Under the pieces are notes generated by a model. It was not told the origin of the DNA and did no database searches. It saw nothing but the letters and a program-made list of their open reading frames with translations. The position numbers and the translations under genes were made by a program. Shown here piece after piece: positions 44,173 through 55,195 of a stretch of 64,000 bases of DNA. Origin of the DNA: Paramoeba atlantica. Lineage: Eukaryota; Discosea. Position 1 is the stretch's first letter. Every line of letters starts with the position of its first letter. The stretch lies in assembly GCA_977017575.1 (NCBI GenBank), contig CDRNVI010000199.1, positions 1-64,000 of the forward strand. Reading direction: 5' to 3'.

Positions 44173-47100
44173 ATGAAAGGAAAGAAAAACAACAACAATT
44201 TAAAATCTTTCTTTCCACCACTGAAGGACCCTTGTGCTTCCTCTGACTCTTCTGTTATTGATCTTCATCAAAAAACAAACCTTGCCTCCCCAACCCCTCA
44301 AGCACCTGCCTTGGTGTCCCAACCCCCTTCATCTTCTTTCCTTCCTCCCTTCCCTGCACCTCTGCTTCCAAACCTGTATCAGTATAACAAATTCCCAAAC
44401 ATGAAGATTTTATCATGGAACATCAATGGTGTTCACAATGATGAAAAACTCAACCTTTGCTGTAGAATGGCTGCAAGTTGCCATCCTCTGTTTATTTTGC
44501 TTCAAGAAACCCATGCTGCATCTGAAAAAGATCTCAATCATCTCAAGAATTGTTTGAGGAAATATTTGTGGTTCAAAGACCCCTTCTCAGAACAGAAGTG
44601 GGGTCTTGCCATTGGAGTCAGAAGAATGGAAGGCCTTCATAATATAGAACCATACCCAATTGAAAGCTCTGAGAGTGGTTTGTTTGGACTGAGAACCAAG
44701 ATTTTCAATACTAAATATGCTGTGATGAATGTCTACCATCATTGTGATCTGAAACTTCCCTTTATGCAAGATCAAATCAGAAAATTCTTCTCCAAAGATG
44801 GACTGAACGTTCTGGGAGGTGACTTCAACTGGGATCTTAATGAACCCCCTTTTAAAGAGCTTGCAGAATCCTCTGAATCTTGGAATCTATCAAGACTGGG
44901 GTGGTCTGAACCAACTCATTTCCAAGGACAATGTATCGATCATGTCTTTATTCCCTTGAATGCTCCTAGCAAAAGGGTTTTTGTTAATGTGATCCCTTCA
45001 GGCTTTAAGGACCATGCAATGATCATAGGTGGAACTAGTATCAAAGAATGGGAGTTGAAATCTAACAAGAAGAGGATCCCTGAATACCTCATTAAAGATC
45101 CTAAATTTATTAATGCCCTCATTAATGAAGTTGGGGACTATGTGGAAGGTGATCCTGTCAGTTGTCTTTTTAAACTCAAGGAGAAGGCATGGGAATTAGT
45201 CCCTCTGTGGAAAGACAAAGGGAAAGAAGCTCACCTTTTCAAAGAACTATGGAAACTCCAGACAATCATCAAACACCTTGCAAAAACCAGGATTTTAAGG
45301 AAAACTTCAGCCATACACTCTTTCTCTTCATTGGAACTCGAACTTCTTCATACAGCTGTGATAGGATGGAATGGCTCTCGAGATGACAAGAAATGGAGAA
45401 TCAAAGCTATTCCTAGAATGATCAAAGCTGGGATGGATTGAACTGCAGTTCTTGAACAACAACTCGGAATTTTTGTGGATGAACACCCCTCGCACCCTGG
45501 TTGTAAATCCTCTCCCCATGTTAAAGGTGTAATCGTAGATGGAGTGATCTCTTGTGATGATAATGTGGTAAAAAAAGCAATTAAGGACTTTTGGGAGAGC
45601 CTCCTCAGTACAGAAAGACCATATAACAAGGATTCTCTTGACGAACTGATTGCTGACCATCATCCTCGCTTTCCCCCAGTTGAGAGACATGATGTTGACA
45701 GGAAGAAAGTTGATAAACTTCTTCAGAGAACCAATAACACCAGCGCAGGACCCAATGGTATCCCTTTCTCTTTATATAAGGCAACACAAGAAAAGTATTT
45801 TGACATGTGGGTGGAATTAATCCAACAAGTGGGTGAGATAATGGGTTTCCCCCCCTCTTTTGGTGAGAGCCAACTCTGTTTGATTCCCAAAGTCGAGAAT
45901 ATCCCCCGTCCTGACCAATTTCGACCAATCAGTGTTACCAATTCAGATTATCGAATTGTGATGAGATATTAGGCAAAATGGCTGATGGAGATTGCAAGTG
46001 GAGTAATTTCTAAAGAACAGCATGCAATGTTTAAGGGGAGGTCAATTGACGAAGCAGTGGAAACAGTGTATGACTCTTTTTATGAAGCTCTGGCAGAAGG
46101 GAAAGACATGACCCTCCTCCAAACAGACTTTTGCAAGGCATATGATTATGTGAATCATGATGCACTTCTTCATATTCTCAAAGGTTTGAACGCCCCCCCT
46201 CAAGCAATTTATGTTGTTGAGAAGGTGCTTTGAGAATCTGTAACCTGGCTGCTGAATATTGGTGGATCCAAGAGGGGAGGCAACAATGAATCAATCCAAA
46301 GTTGAACTGGTGTCAGACAAGGATGCCCGATCTCCCCCCTTCTGTTTGTAATTGTGTTTGACATCCTCCTGGTGAGCTTGAAGAAGGAATACAACCCCCA
46401 AAACCTATCAGGCTTTATGGATGACTTGGGGATGGTGATTCAGAAAGCTGAAACCATCAATTCTCTCACTCCAACCTTCAAGAAATATGAAGAAGCGACT
46501 GGAGCTAAACTGAATTTTAATAAGTGCTTTGTCCTCTCAACTGAGTCTTTCAAACCTGTAGGCCCCTGGGCTGAGATGGCAAGATCCAATTACTGTGGTG
46601 ATGAAACTGTATATCTGGGAGTGAGGTTGAGTAAACGGTTATCTCCTCTTAAGGATTGGGAGAAAGTGATCCTAAAGATGAAGAAAGTTGGAGCAGCAAT
46701 CAAAAAAAGAGGTGGCAATTTTCACTCGAGAGTAAGGATGGTCAATACCTATCTAACTCCATGCATGGGATATTTAGCGAGATTCAAACTGATTCCAAAA
46801 TCTGTTGCCTCCTTGATGTGGAAATCCATCCGCTCAGCTCTGGGTGCTTATGCCAACACAAAAACCTCCATTTTTACCTCATGCTATCCTCCCTTGGACT
46901 CGAAACCCCAACTGTGCCATCCAATTGTTTTTAATTGGGCTCTCCTCACTTCTTGTCCACCGATGAGGAGTGATTATCAGAGCCCTCTTTCCATTGGAGC
47001 CATGCGAAAGGATGCCCTTTTTGCAGCCCAAAGCCTCTCTGCCAAAGTTGTGTTTGGTCAGGCCACTCGAGTTGCTTATTCCAATATGTCTTGAGTGATC

Positions 47101-48444
47101 CCCATTGAAATCAAGGATCTGTATGTGGGTGAAGGAAGAGCTGAGTGTGTTGTGTACAACTTGGCACATGCAATTAGGCCCCAACTTAAGAGGAATTTGT
47201 TTAAGTTCCTAATAAGAGGGCTGCCTACAAGAGACAAGTTGGCTCACTTCACAAACCAAAACTCAAGTTGCCGACTCTGCCACCATGAAAAGGAGTCATG
47301 ATCTCATCTTCTGGAGGAATGTTCTGTGGCTGAGGGCCTCCTCCAAGCAATGGAAAGGAAATGTATTTTGTTGAATGTACCCAGCTGGCAAGAAACTAAG
47401 AATGTGTGTGGCCTTATCTCAAATTTTCTCACCAGACAAGAAACCTCTGTGGTGAGTGTTGCCCTATTGAGTTTGTGGCTCACAGTGTGTGCAGAAGGAT
47501 CGAAATCACTCCAGTATGCTACTGAAATTTTCGAAAAAATCTTGAGAAAGAACAAAATCCTCCCTCAGCCCCCAAGAACCCAAACAAAGAAAGGAATTAA
47601 AGAGAAGGAAAGTTTTAAATTTAAAGGTTTTCAAGTGTTTTATGACGGTTCAGGCTGTACAGACCCTCATCTGGGGGGTGCAGGTTTTGCAGTTTTCAGG
47701 GAAGGGAAAGAGATATGTGGTGGGTTTGAAACCATCCCTCTTGGGTCCAACAATATTGGTGAATTTACAGGCTGTTTGAAAGGAATGCAATGCGCCAGAT
47801 CAATGATGAATGAGATTGAAGTTGTTGGGGATTGTATGATTCTCACCAAGGCTGCACCCAAAACCCATGCCATCAAAAACTATGCCTTGAATGAACTACT
47901 TTGTGAAATCCGTAAGTTAGCAATGTGCTTTGACAAGATAGAATTCATCCATGTACCCCGAGAACTTAACAAGTGAGCTGATGCAATTGCAACTGCTGCA
48001 AGTTGGTCTAAAGAGAATGGAACATGTGCTGTGAATGACCATCATTGGGATCCAAGATCACAACATGTTGCAGAAACCAGTGAAGAGTGGATTATTCTGA
48101 ATTCAACCCTGTGGAACTGGATCAATTCCCCCCTCACCCGTGACTGGACTTTCCCCATCCCCCCAGGGAATTTTGTAAGGAAATTCCAAGGAAATACAGT
48201 GACAACCCCCCATGTTTTGTTTCCAGCCCAAACTGCTCTTGAGAATGCTCTAATCCTCCCTGTAATAATTACTAAAGATATCCAAGGATGGTTCCATCAG
48301 TTCCAAGAGAGCAATCTGGTGAGGAGCTTTATTGAGGAAGATTTTTGAAGGAATGTAATTAACTTCATAGAAACCTCCAAACCGAATTCACTCCCTGGTT
48401 TTAGAAGGTGGACAATCAAACGCAGACCCCTTAGTGAGAACTAA
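44173..48444 (+). pseudogene. LINE copy D ORF2 (1,423 codons, with in-frame stops)
   Basis: ORF2 starts eight bases after the ORF1 stop. The endonuclease spans about 44,395-45,040 (ILSWNINGV, LLQETHAAS, VLGGDFNWDLNE, QCIDHVF). Reverse transcriptase spans about 45,700-46,520 (FRPISVTNSDYRIVMRY, LLQTDFCKAYDYVNHD, GVRQGCPISPLLF, FMDDLGMV). The knuckle CRLCHHEKES is at 47,270 and RNase H at 47,630-48,010 (FYDGSG, GEFTG, GDCMILTK, FIHVPRELNK). Stops: 45,439 TGA (also in B and C), 45,970 TAG, 46,231 TGA, 46,303 TGA, 47,092 TGA, 47,299 TGA, 47,974 TGA and 48,346 TGA. Most TGA codons correspond to CGA or CAA in another copy. Confidence 0.85.
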
Positions 48445-48610
48445 AGTTGGTAAAGAAACTCCAATGCATCCCATGCTAAAGAGATCTTTGGATCTAACTC
48501 TTAATTTATCTTCCCTCCCCCCCCCCTTTCTTCCCCCCTCTTTTCCATCCTAGAGATGGTTTTTTAACTCTAATAAATGGCACCTGGTGTCTGAACCTTA
48601 AAAAAAAAAA

Positions 48611-50011
48611 AGTTACAAGGCTCATTATTGTGCTGATGGAAGTGGTGTGACAAAGAAATTGAATTCTGACCCTGAACTTGGCTTTGAAGACAATTACTCT
48701 GGATCTGCAACATCCACCTCTCTTAATCTAACCTATGTGGTTGCTGCAATGTATAGCCTTGAAGTTGACTCTGGTGATGTCCCTGGTGCCTATCTTCAAT
48801 CAGAAATGCCAAAAGGAAATATTGTTTATTATGTGGAGCAACCAGAAGGATTTAAAGACCCTACTCATTCTGACTGGGTTTGCATGTTGAACAAAGCCTT
48901 GTATGGAGTGCCAATTGCTGGACAAAGATGGAATTTGACCTTTTGAAAATTCCTTGTGGAAGAATTAGGATTCAAATGCAGTAAACCAGACCCCAATCTC
49001 TACATTCGACATGATGATGATGGTAATTTCTGCCTATTTCCGACTGTTGTTGATGATACCCTCAATGTATGCTCCTCTGATGCATTAAGAGAAGAAATCC
49101 ACACAAAATTGTATGATCGTTTCAAGTGGAAAAATGATGGTAAATGCTCTTGGTTCCTTGGATGCGCTGTGAAACAAAATGCTAATGAGATAACTGTTGA
49201 TCAATGTGCCTACCTCAAAACTGTGCTGAAATCCTTTGAGAAATATGATGTCAAGCTCTCCAATGTGCCTGCAAATACCAAGCTCCTATCTGCCCCGACT
49301 GAAGATGAACCAATTACTGATTTTCCTTACTCAAGCCTTGTTGGATCTTTAAATTGGCTGATGAAAACTAGACCTGAAATATCCTTTGCTGTCTCACAAT
49401 GCTCTCACTACCTTCACAACCATGCCCAGTGTCATGATGAAGCTGCTTTGAAAGTTCTTGGATATTTGAAGAAAAATCCAAATCATGGTCTGTGTTTCCC
49501 TAAATCTCATTTCAACAAAGAAAAATTATTTGTAGATGCCTGTGCTGACTTGAGCAATGCTGATTGCCTTGATGATCGAAAATCCTCCTATGGATACACT
49601 CTGAGAGCCAATGGAAGACCCCTCTCTTGGTGCTCCAAGAAATCCCCACAAGTTTGCTTATCAAGTTGCAAAGCTGAATACCATGCTATAAGTGAATGTG
49701 CCCAGGAAATCAAATTTGCAAGAAACCTATTGAAAGACCTTGAATTACCATCCAATGATGTTATCCCTATGCGAGTTGATTCCAAACCTGCAACTGCCAT
49801 TGCTGAAATTCCTAGAGTAACCCAAGGCAACAAACATTTTGATGTTTGTGACCATTTCATTCGTGATGCCATTGATGATAAAGTCCTTAAAATTGATCGA
49901 ACCCCATCTGCTGAGAATATTGCTGATATATTCACAAAACCTTTGCCTCCAGCAAAATTTATCCCCTTCAGAGAAAGCTTTGTGGCCCCAATTCCCACTT
50001 CTGCTCCTTGA
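48611..50011 (+). pseudogene. Copia pol, 3' part: reverse transcriptase and RNase H, fossil
   Basis: Reverse transcriptase continues with VDSGDVPGAYLQSEMPKG and CMLNKALYGVPIAGQRW, and the catalytic TVVDDTLNV (VVDD in place of the usual YVDD). After the connection (SSLVGSLNWLMKTRPEISF), RNase H reads LFVDACADLSNADC, SWCSKKSPQVCLSSCKAEYH and AENIADIFTKPLPP, ending at 50,011. Confidence 0.88.
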
Positions 50012-50064
50012 TCTGTCTTGTTCCTTGCTTTTGCATTTTGTTCTCATTTGAACAGTGCTGCTTG

Positions 50065-50593
50065 TGTGTGGCCAAGGGGAAGAAGGAGAGGGACAAGAAA
50101 AACACAACAGAAAGGAACTGAAGAGAATGATTTATTTGTATCAACAAACAGAAAAGGGGGAACAAATGATTTGTGACAGCAGAGAAAAAGGGGGAAAAAC
50201 AACACAAAACAAAGGAGAGAAAGACAGCAAAAACAGTGTGAAAAGAGTGTTTTAGTGGCAGATAACTGCAATAGAACACAGGTGGATCATTCATGAATCA
50301 ACATCCCAAAAAGCATGAAGAAAAGGAAAAAAACAGGAGAAAAGAGAGGGGAGGAAAAGTGAGAAAAGGGGAAAAAGAAAAGGGAAAGGAAGGAAAGAAA
50401 GAGAAGGGGGGAGGAAGGATGAGAGAAGAGGAAGGGAAAGAAGAGAAAGAGAGAGAAAAGAGAAGAAGGAAAAGAGAGGGAAGAGAGAGAGTGTCAATCG
50501 GGGAGAACAGGGAGAGAGAGATCAGTTGTTTGGCAGAAGAGGGAGTGAGAATGGCTCCAAATGGAAAACACAAGAGCCGACAGGATCATAACA
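50065..50593 (-). repeat. Third copia LTR, inverted
   Basis: The 529-bp segment is the reverse complement of the outer LTR (TGTGTGGCC...ATAACA). It is preceded by GCTTG (50,060-50,064). The 36-bp spacer after it (50,594-50,629) ends with CAAGC, the inverse of that pentamer. In the minus sense the spacer leads into this LTR with AATTGAGGAGGGTG, a polypurine tract. The LTR and the element's own 3' tip have thus been flipped together. Confidence 0.9.
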
Positions 50594-50629
50594 CACCCTC
50601 CTCAATTTGGAGCCATTTGAACAACAAGC

Positions 50630-51158
50630 TGTTACGATCCTGTTGGCTCTTGTATTTTCCATTTGGAGCCATTCTCACTCCCTCTTCTGCCAAACAACTG
50701 ATCTCTCTCTCCCTGTTCTCCCCAATTGACACTTTCTCTCTTCCCTCTCTTTTCCTTCTTCTCTTTTTTCTCTCTCTCTCTTCTTTCCCTTCCTCTTCTC
50801 TCATCCTTCCTCCCCCCTTCTTTTTCTTTCCTTCCTTTCCCTTTTCTTTTTCCCCTTTTCTCACTTTTCCTCCCCTCTCTTTTCTCCTGTCTTTTTCCTT
50901 TTCTCTGTGCTTTTCGGGATGTTGATTCATGAATGATCCACCTGCATTCTATTGCAGTTATCTGCCACTAAAATGCTCTTTTCACGCTGTTTTCGCTGTC
51001 TTTCTCTCCTTTGTTTTGTGTTGTTTTCTCCCCTTTTTCTCTGCTGTCACAAATCATTTGTTCCCCCTTTTCTGTTTGTTGATACAAATAAATCATTTTC
51101 TTCAGTTCCTTTCTGTTGTATTTTTCTTGTCCCTCTCCTTCTTCCCCTTGGCCACACA
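50630..51158 (+). repeat. Copia right-hand LTR
   Basis: This 529-bp LTR, in the same orientation as 37,680-38,213, ends CCACACA before the GATTC duplication. Together with the inverted LTR it forms a 529-bp palindrome with a 36-bp centre. No polypurine tract precedes it directly. Confidence 0.92.
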
Positions 51159-51864
51159 GATTCCAAGATTCAGAGGATTCTGCGAGCTCTTTAAAAGGGG
51201 GTTCGTTAAGATCCCAGTTGAAGTCACCTCCCAGAATGTTCAGTCCATCTTTGGAGAAGAACTTTCTGATTTGGTCTTGCATAAAGGGAAGTTTCAGATT
51301 GCGATGCCAGTAGACATTCATCACAGCATATTCAGTATTGAAAATCTTGGTTCTCAGTCCAAACAAACCACTCTCAGAGCTTTCAATTGGGTATGGTTCT
51401 ATATCATGAAGGCCTTCCATTCTTTTGACTCCAATGGCCAGGCCCTGCTTCTGTTCCAAGAAGGGGTCTTTGAACCACAAATATTTCCTCAAACAATTCT
51501 TGAGATGATCAAGATCTTTTTCAGATGCAGCATGGGTTTCTTGAAGCAAAATAAACAGAGGATGGCAACTTGCAGCCATTCTACAGCAAAGGTTGAGTTT
51601 TTCATCATTGTGAACACCATTGATGTTCCATGATAAAATCCTCATGTCTGGGAATTTGTTATACTGATACAGGTTTGGAAGTGGCAGCACAGAGAAGGGA
51701 GGAAGAAAAGAAGATGAAGAGGGTTGGAACACCAAGGCAGGTGCTTGAGGGGTTGGGGAGGCAAGGTTTGTTTTTTGACAAAGATCAATAATGGGAGAGT
51801 CAGAGGGATCCTTCAGTGGTGGAAAGAAAGATTTTAAATTGTTGTTGTTTTTCTTTCCTTTCAT
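51159..51864 (-). pseudogene. LINE copy C ORF2, N-terminal part
   Basis: The ATG at 51,864 (MKGKKNNNN) is followed by a Ser/Pro-rich leader and the endonuclease motifs ILSWNINGVHNDEK, LLQETHAAS, NVYWHRNLKLPF and LGGDFNWDLNEPP. The frame is open up to the copia insertion. Confidence 0.8.
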
Positions 51865-51872
51865 TCTTTCCT

Positions 51873-53906
51873 TTATGAGGGGGAGGAAGAAGAGGAGGAT
51901 GAAACATTGCTTGACTCAGGGAATCGAGCACTATCCATTGTCAACACTGTCTCACCCCATTCTATTTGATGCAAATCTCCAAGAACTGTGAACCTGTTTG
52001 AGGCAGGGATCTCTGAAAAAGGATAAATCGCTTTTTCCTTTCTGGGGACACCAGTGGGGACACTCTTATCACAGTCATTTTCCTTTGTTTTTTCCTCTTC
52101 ATCTTTCTCTTCTTCTATCTCCTCTTTCCCTTTCTCCTCTTTCCTACTTTTCTTTTTCTTCTTCTTCGCTGGCTTCTTGGTTACAGGTAATGGTTTGGTC
52201 CCAGTAAGAGTTGGTTCCTTCTCCTCAACTGTCTTTTCTGACACCACCCTCTTCCTCAGTCTGGATTTCGGCTTTAATTTCAGTTCCTCAACCACCCTAT
52301 CAATAACGTGGCCAAGGAAGTCTGCATCAAAACTCGATTCCCATTTAAACTGTCCTTTTTCCAACTCTCTCTTCAACTTCCCAAGGCTATCTTCAGTCCT
52401 CTCCCACTCACACTGGAAATTCGCCCCATCTAATATTTTCCAAGCCCCTTCAGTGTTGTGGATAGTCATCAACCATTTGCTCCCAGAAATTGGATCAGAT
52501 GAGAATCAAGGTTTGCTCATGTCTGGGGAAAACTCGTCCTCATCTTCAATTAAAATAACCCCCCTCTCTGCATCAGTTTCAGCAACAATGTCTTCAAGGA
52601 AATCCATCATATCTCTTTGAGGGATTGTTGGAGTTTCTGACGTACTGCCCGAGCGAGATGATGTGGCCAGAGTTTGGGAGAGTGATTCCTTATGAGGTTT
52701 AGTAGTCTTGAGCGAAGATTTGGGTTGGTTACTTCTTGAAGGGGCTGATTTTTCCTTGGAGGAACCTTCTTGAAGAGCGGTTTTCCTCACGTTTGAGCTT
52801 TGATCAACCTCCATCAGGGTTGTAGATGGGGGACAAGGGTTAGCAGACTTCATTGGGGGTGGTGCCCTCTGATTGGGATTTGGTAATATGGGAAACTGGG
52901 ATAGAGAGAGATTCGTACCTTGGTTCCCTTGATTAGTCAAGGATTCTGTAGGAATAATAAATCTTTTATGTGACTGTTCCCTCAATTTCGTGATCATCAT
53001 GAGAAGGGAAGGAAATTTCCTCTGAGAGTCTATCTTATTATTTAACTTTTTGATGATTCCTCCCTCTCCCTCCTTGTCCACAATCTCCTTTGCACATTTT
53101 AAATGCCTTGAGTGTGAAATCTCACACACTTGGCAATTTACTTTCTTGTGAAAGGGACTCATAGGGGTCCACAGAGAGATCCTACCTTGGAACTCATTGT
53201 TAATAATAAAAGAACCTCTGTGCTTGGCAATAATATGTGTCAGAATGAGGGGGATTACATCATAGAAGATGACAATACAATCGTTGCTGATCTGAGCCAC
53301 CTCTCTTAATCCATGGCGAGGAAGAGCAGATTCACCAATAAACAATCTTTGGATCCACTCTTCCCCTTTGATTAAAAAGGGGACACGGAGTTTAAAGCCC
53401 TATAAATTCCAATCTTGGTTGTTCTTCCAGACAAAGGGCTTCCCAAAACCAGTTGTGAGAAGGGAACCATTTTCCAGAATGACTTTCTCCAGGGGTTCGC
53501 ATGTTTCTTTGTCAAAGGTGGCCATGTTGAGGTGGCCTTTCATAACATGCAAGAGGAAATTCCCTCTCAGCTTAGGGACTTTGTTGAGTGTGGCCATCGC
53601 TCTCTGATAGTTTGGCATTCCTTCATATAAGCAAAAGGAACCCATTACAAAGATGGGGCAAATTATTGTGTTGTTCTTCACAGAGTTAACCTCAGTTCCA
53701 ATATGGGACAAGGTCTTTGGTATTTCTTTCTTGACTCGCAACCACCATCCTTCCTCAGGTGCTCTCTTTGAAGTCGATTTGATTGGAATTTCTTCAGAAT
53801 TCCCACTTGGGTTTGCATTTTTTTGTTCGTTCTTTGAATACAAGGGGGAGTGGGACCCATTCTGGGAGCTCTTAGGGGAAGAGGATGTACTCTTTCCACT
53901 GGACAT
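51873..53906 (-). pseudogene. LINE copy C ORF1
   Basis: The same 677-codon layout as in copy D, from the ATG at 53,906 to the stop at 51,873. The knuckle CQVCEISHSRHLKC lies at about 53,130-53,090. In-frame TAG near 53,400 and TGA near 52,508 are shared with copy D, so C and D probably come from one lineage. No frameshift was noticed. Confidence 0.8.
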
Positions 53907-54040
53907 AACAGATTTCTCTGAAGTGCTCAACTAGGCGGGGTTTCACCAACACAGCAGGTGAAGGAAAGAAAATCAGATTGGGCAAGGAAAGTCTTCTTGA
54001 ACCAACCACTTTTTTTTTTTCAAAGTCCATCATATCTTTT

Positions 54041-54405
54041 TTTTTCTTTTTAAAACAAACTTTATTCAATTAGTAGTTTTTAATTTAAACCATTTAAATT
54101 ACATTAAATTATATTTGTTTTTAACTTCTAACAAGAAGTGAAGTTTTAAACTTCAGTTTAGTTCAGTTGATCTTTATGCTGAATTTTTGAACTTCTGTAA
54201 GTTCATTCTAGAGGATACACATTAGAAGGAAAAATAATCTAAAGTTCCTTCCAAGAGAATTTATTTTCAACTTTTTAGTAAATAGAGCTGAAATGTAATT
54301 TATTTCAATTTTTATACTTTTTTAAAAGTTCTTCACTTCAATTAAATCATTTTACAGCACCAGAAAAATTGTCTAAAATATCAAAAAACTAAGATTTGAA
54401 CTTTT
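54041..54405 (-). repeat. SINE-I copy, minus strand, older
   Basis: Reverse complement of SINE-I: the T-rich tail side comes first (TTTTTCTTTTTAAAACAAAC), then TTTATTCAATTAGTAG, GAAGTTTTAAACTTC and AAGTTCATTCTAGAGG. It is more diverged than the copies at 27.6-28.8 kb, and the tRNA-like head is worn near 54,400. Its tail borders the target duplication of LINE C. Confidence 0.75.
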
Positions 54406-55195
54406 TTTACTTAATTTAATTTTCTTTATTTTAAAATACAAACCAGCATTCCATAAAACTTTTAAACTTCAAAAACATTTTTTCTGATGTAGTACAGTTA
54501 AAAAAAAATAATTTTCTATAAACTTTTTGATTTACCAAAAAGATTTCATATAATAAACTTTTTATCTTTTTTTTATTATAGTTTTTTCAAACAAATAGTT
54601 TTTCTCACTGATCACCAATGAAAAGCTAACATATAAACTGTATATAAAAATTCTATAATAATTTAAGTATTTAATTTTAAAATTTTATATTTTTAATTTT
54701 TAGAATTTTAATTTTTAGAAATTGTTTTTTAGAATTTTAATTTTTAATTTTTGAAATTTTAATTTTTAAAGGTTGATTTTTAAAATTCTAATTTTAATTT
54801 TTAAAATTCTAATTTTCAAAAGTTTATTTAAAATTGAGTTGAAATTGTTTATTTGTAAAGATGAAATTTTTTTTTTAAAATTTTAAAAAGACTCAATAAA
54901 AGTTTTTAAATGTTCAAAAAATAATAAAAAAAAAAAAATTAAAAAAATTCTGAGCTTAGAACTTTAGTAGAGGGTGAAATCCAAAGTTTTACATTTTCTA
55001 AAATTTCTCTTTACAAAACTTATTCTCTTGGAGAGTTGAACTTATACCCTTTAAAAAGAGTCACACACTTTTTTCCACTGAACCAAATATAAAAAGTTAA
55101 AAAAGTAAAAATTTTAAATTATTTTTAAATGACAAAGATCAAAAAGTTAAATATCATTCATAAAAAGAACTTTTTTGTTAAATTTACTCATGACT
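54406..55195. other. Very AT-rich stretch with a possible tRNA-derived SINE
   Basis: Monotonous ATTTTTAATTTTTAAAATT repeats (54,660-54,860) contain no gene. On the minus strand at about 55,090-54,940 there is a tRNA-like segment: TTTGGTTCAGTGGAAAAAAG, then GTGACTCTTTTTAAAGGG, then a B-box-like TATAAGTTCAACTC. A body with AACTTTGGATTTCACCC and an A-rich tail follow. This could be a second SINE family with a tRNA-Lys-like head. Confidence 0.35.

Larger units (their letters stand above)
42010..48610 (+). mobile_element. LINE family 1, copy D, full length, inside copia
   Basis: The LINE proper starts at 42,029 (GGTTGGTTCAAGGAG). A 19-bp A-rich filler (ATA14TCA type, 42,010-42,028) separates it from the target. 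It ends with AATAAATGGCACC...CCTTA and an A-run to 48,610. The target duplication AAAAGTTACAAGG (41,997-42,009) recurs at 48,607-48,620, overlapping the tail. This is the youngest layer of the nest. ORF1 and ORF2 keep uninterrupted frame over 2,034 and 4,272 bp, spoiled only by nonsense codons. Confidence 0.93.
37680..51158 (+). mobile_element. Ty1/copia element with an extra inverted LTR and a nested LINE
   Basis: The outer LTRs (37,680-38,213 and 50,630-51,158; TGTTAC...CACACA) are flanked by a perfect GATTC duplication (37,675-37,679 and 51,159-51,163) within LINE C. Between them lie a half-tRNA-Lys primer site, gag, protease, integrase, reverse transcriptase and RNase H in copia order. 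LINE D (42,010-48,610) splits the reverse transcriptase. A third LTR, inverted, sits at 50,065-50,593, with 36 bp separating it from the right LTR. Without LINE D and the inverted copy the element is about 6.4 kb. It has roughly half a dozen to ten breaks plus the LINE insertion, so it is a fossil. High LTR similarity suggests a fairly recent origin. Confidence 0.9.
51159..54009 (-). mobile_element. LINE family 1, copy C, 5' part
   Basis: Continuation of copy C beyond the copia element: the rest of the endonuclease, ORF1 and the 5' UTR, ending TTCTTGAACCAACCA at 54,009. A short filler CT11C then leads into the target duplication AAAGTCCATCATATC (54,022). Confidence 0.9.

Noticed and set aside
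46231-48346. Reassignment of UGA to a sense codon
   Set aside because: At most of the UGA sites in LINE D another copy has CGA or CAA, which fits CpG decay, and the hand-spliced host genes show no internal UGA.
50293-50925. A 210-codon basic frame across the LTR palindrome
   Set aside because: It translates purine-rich and pyrimidine-rich LTR strands and has no protein features.
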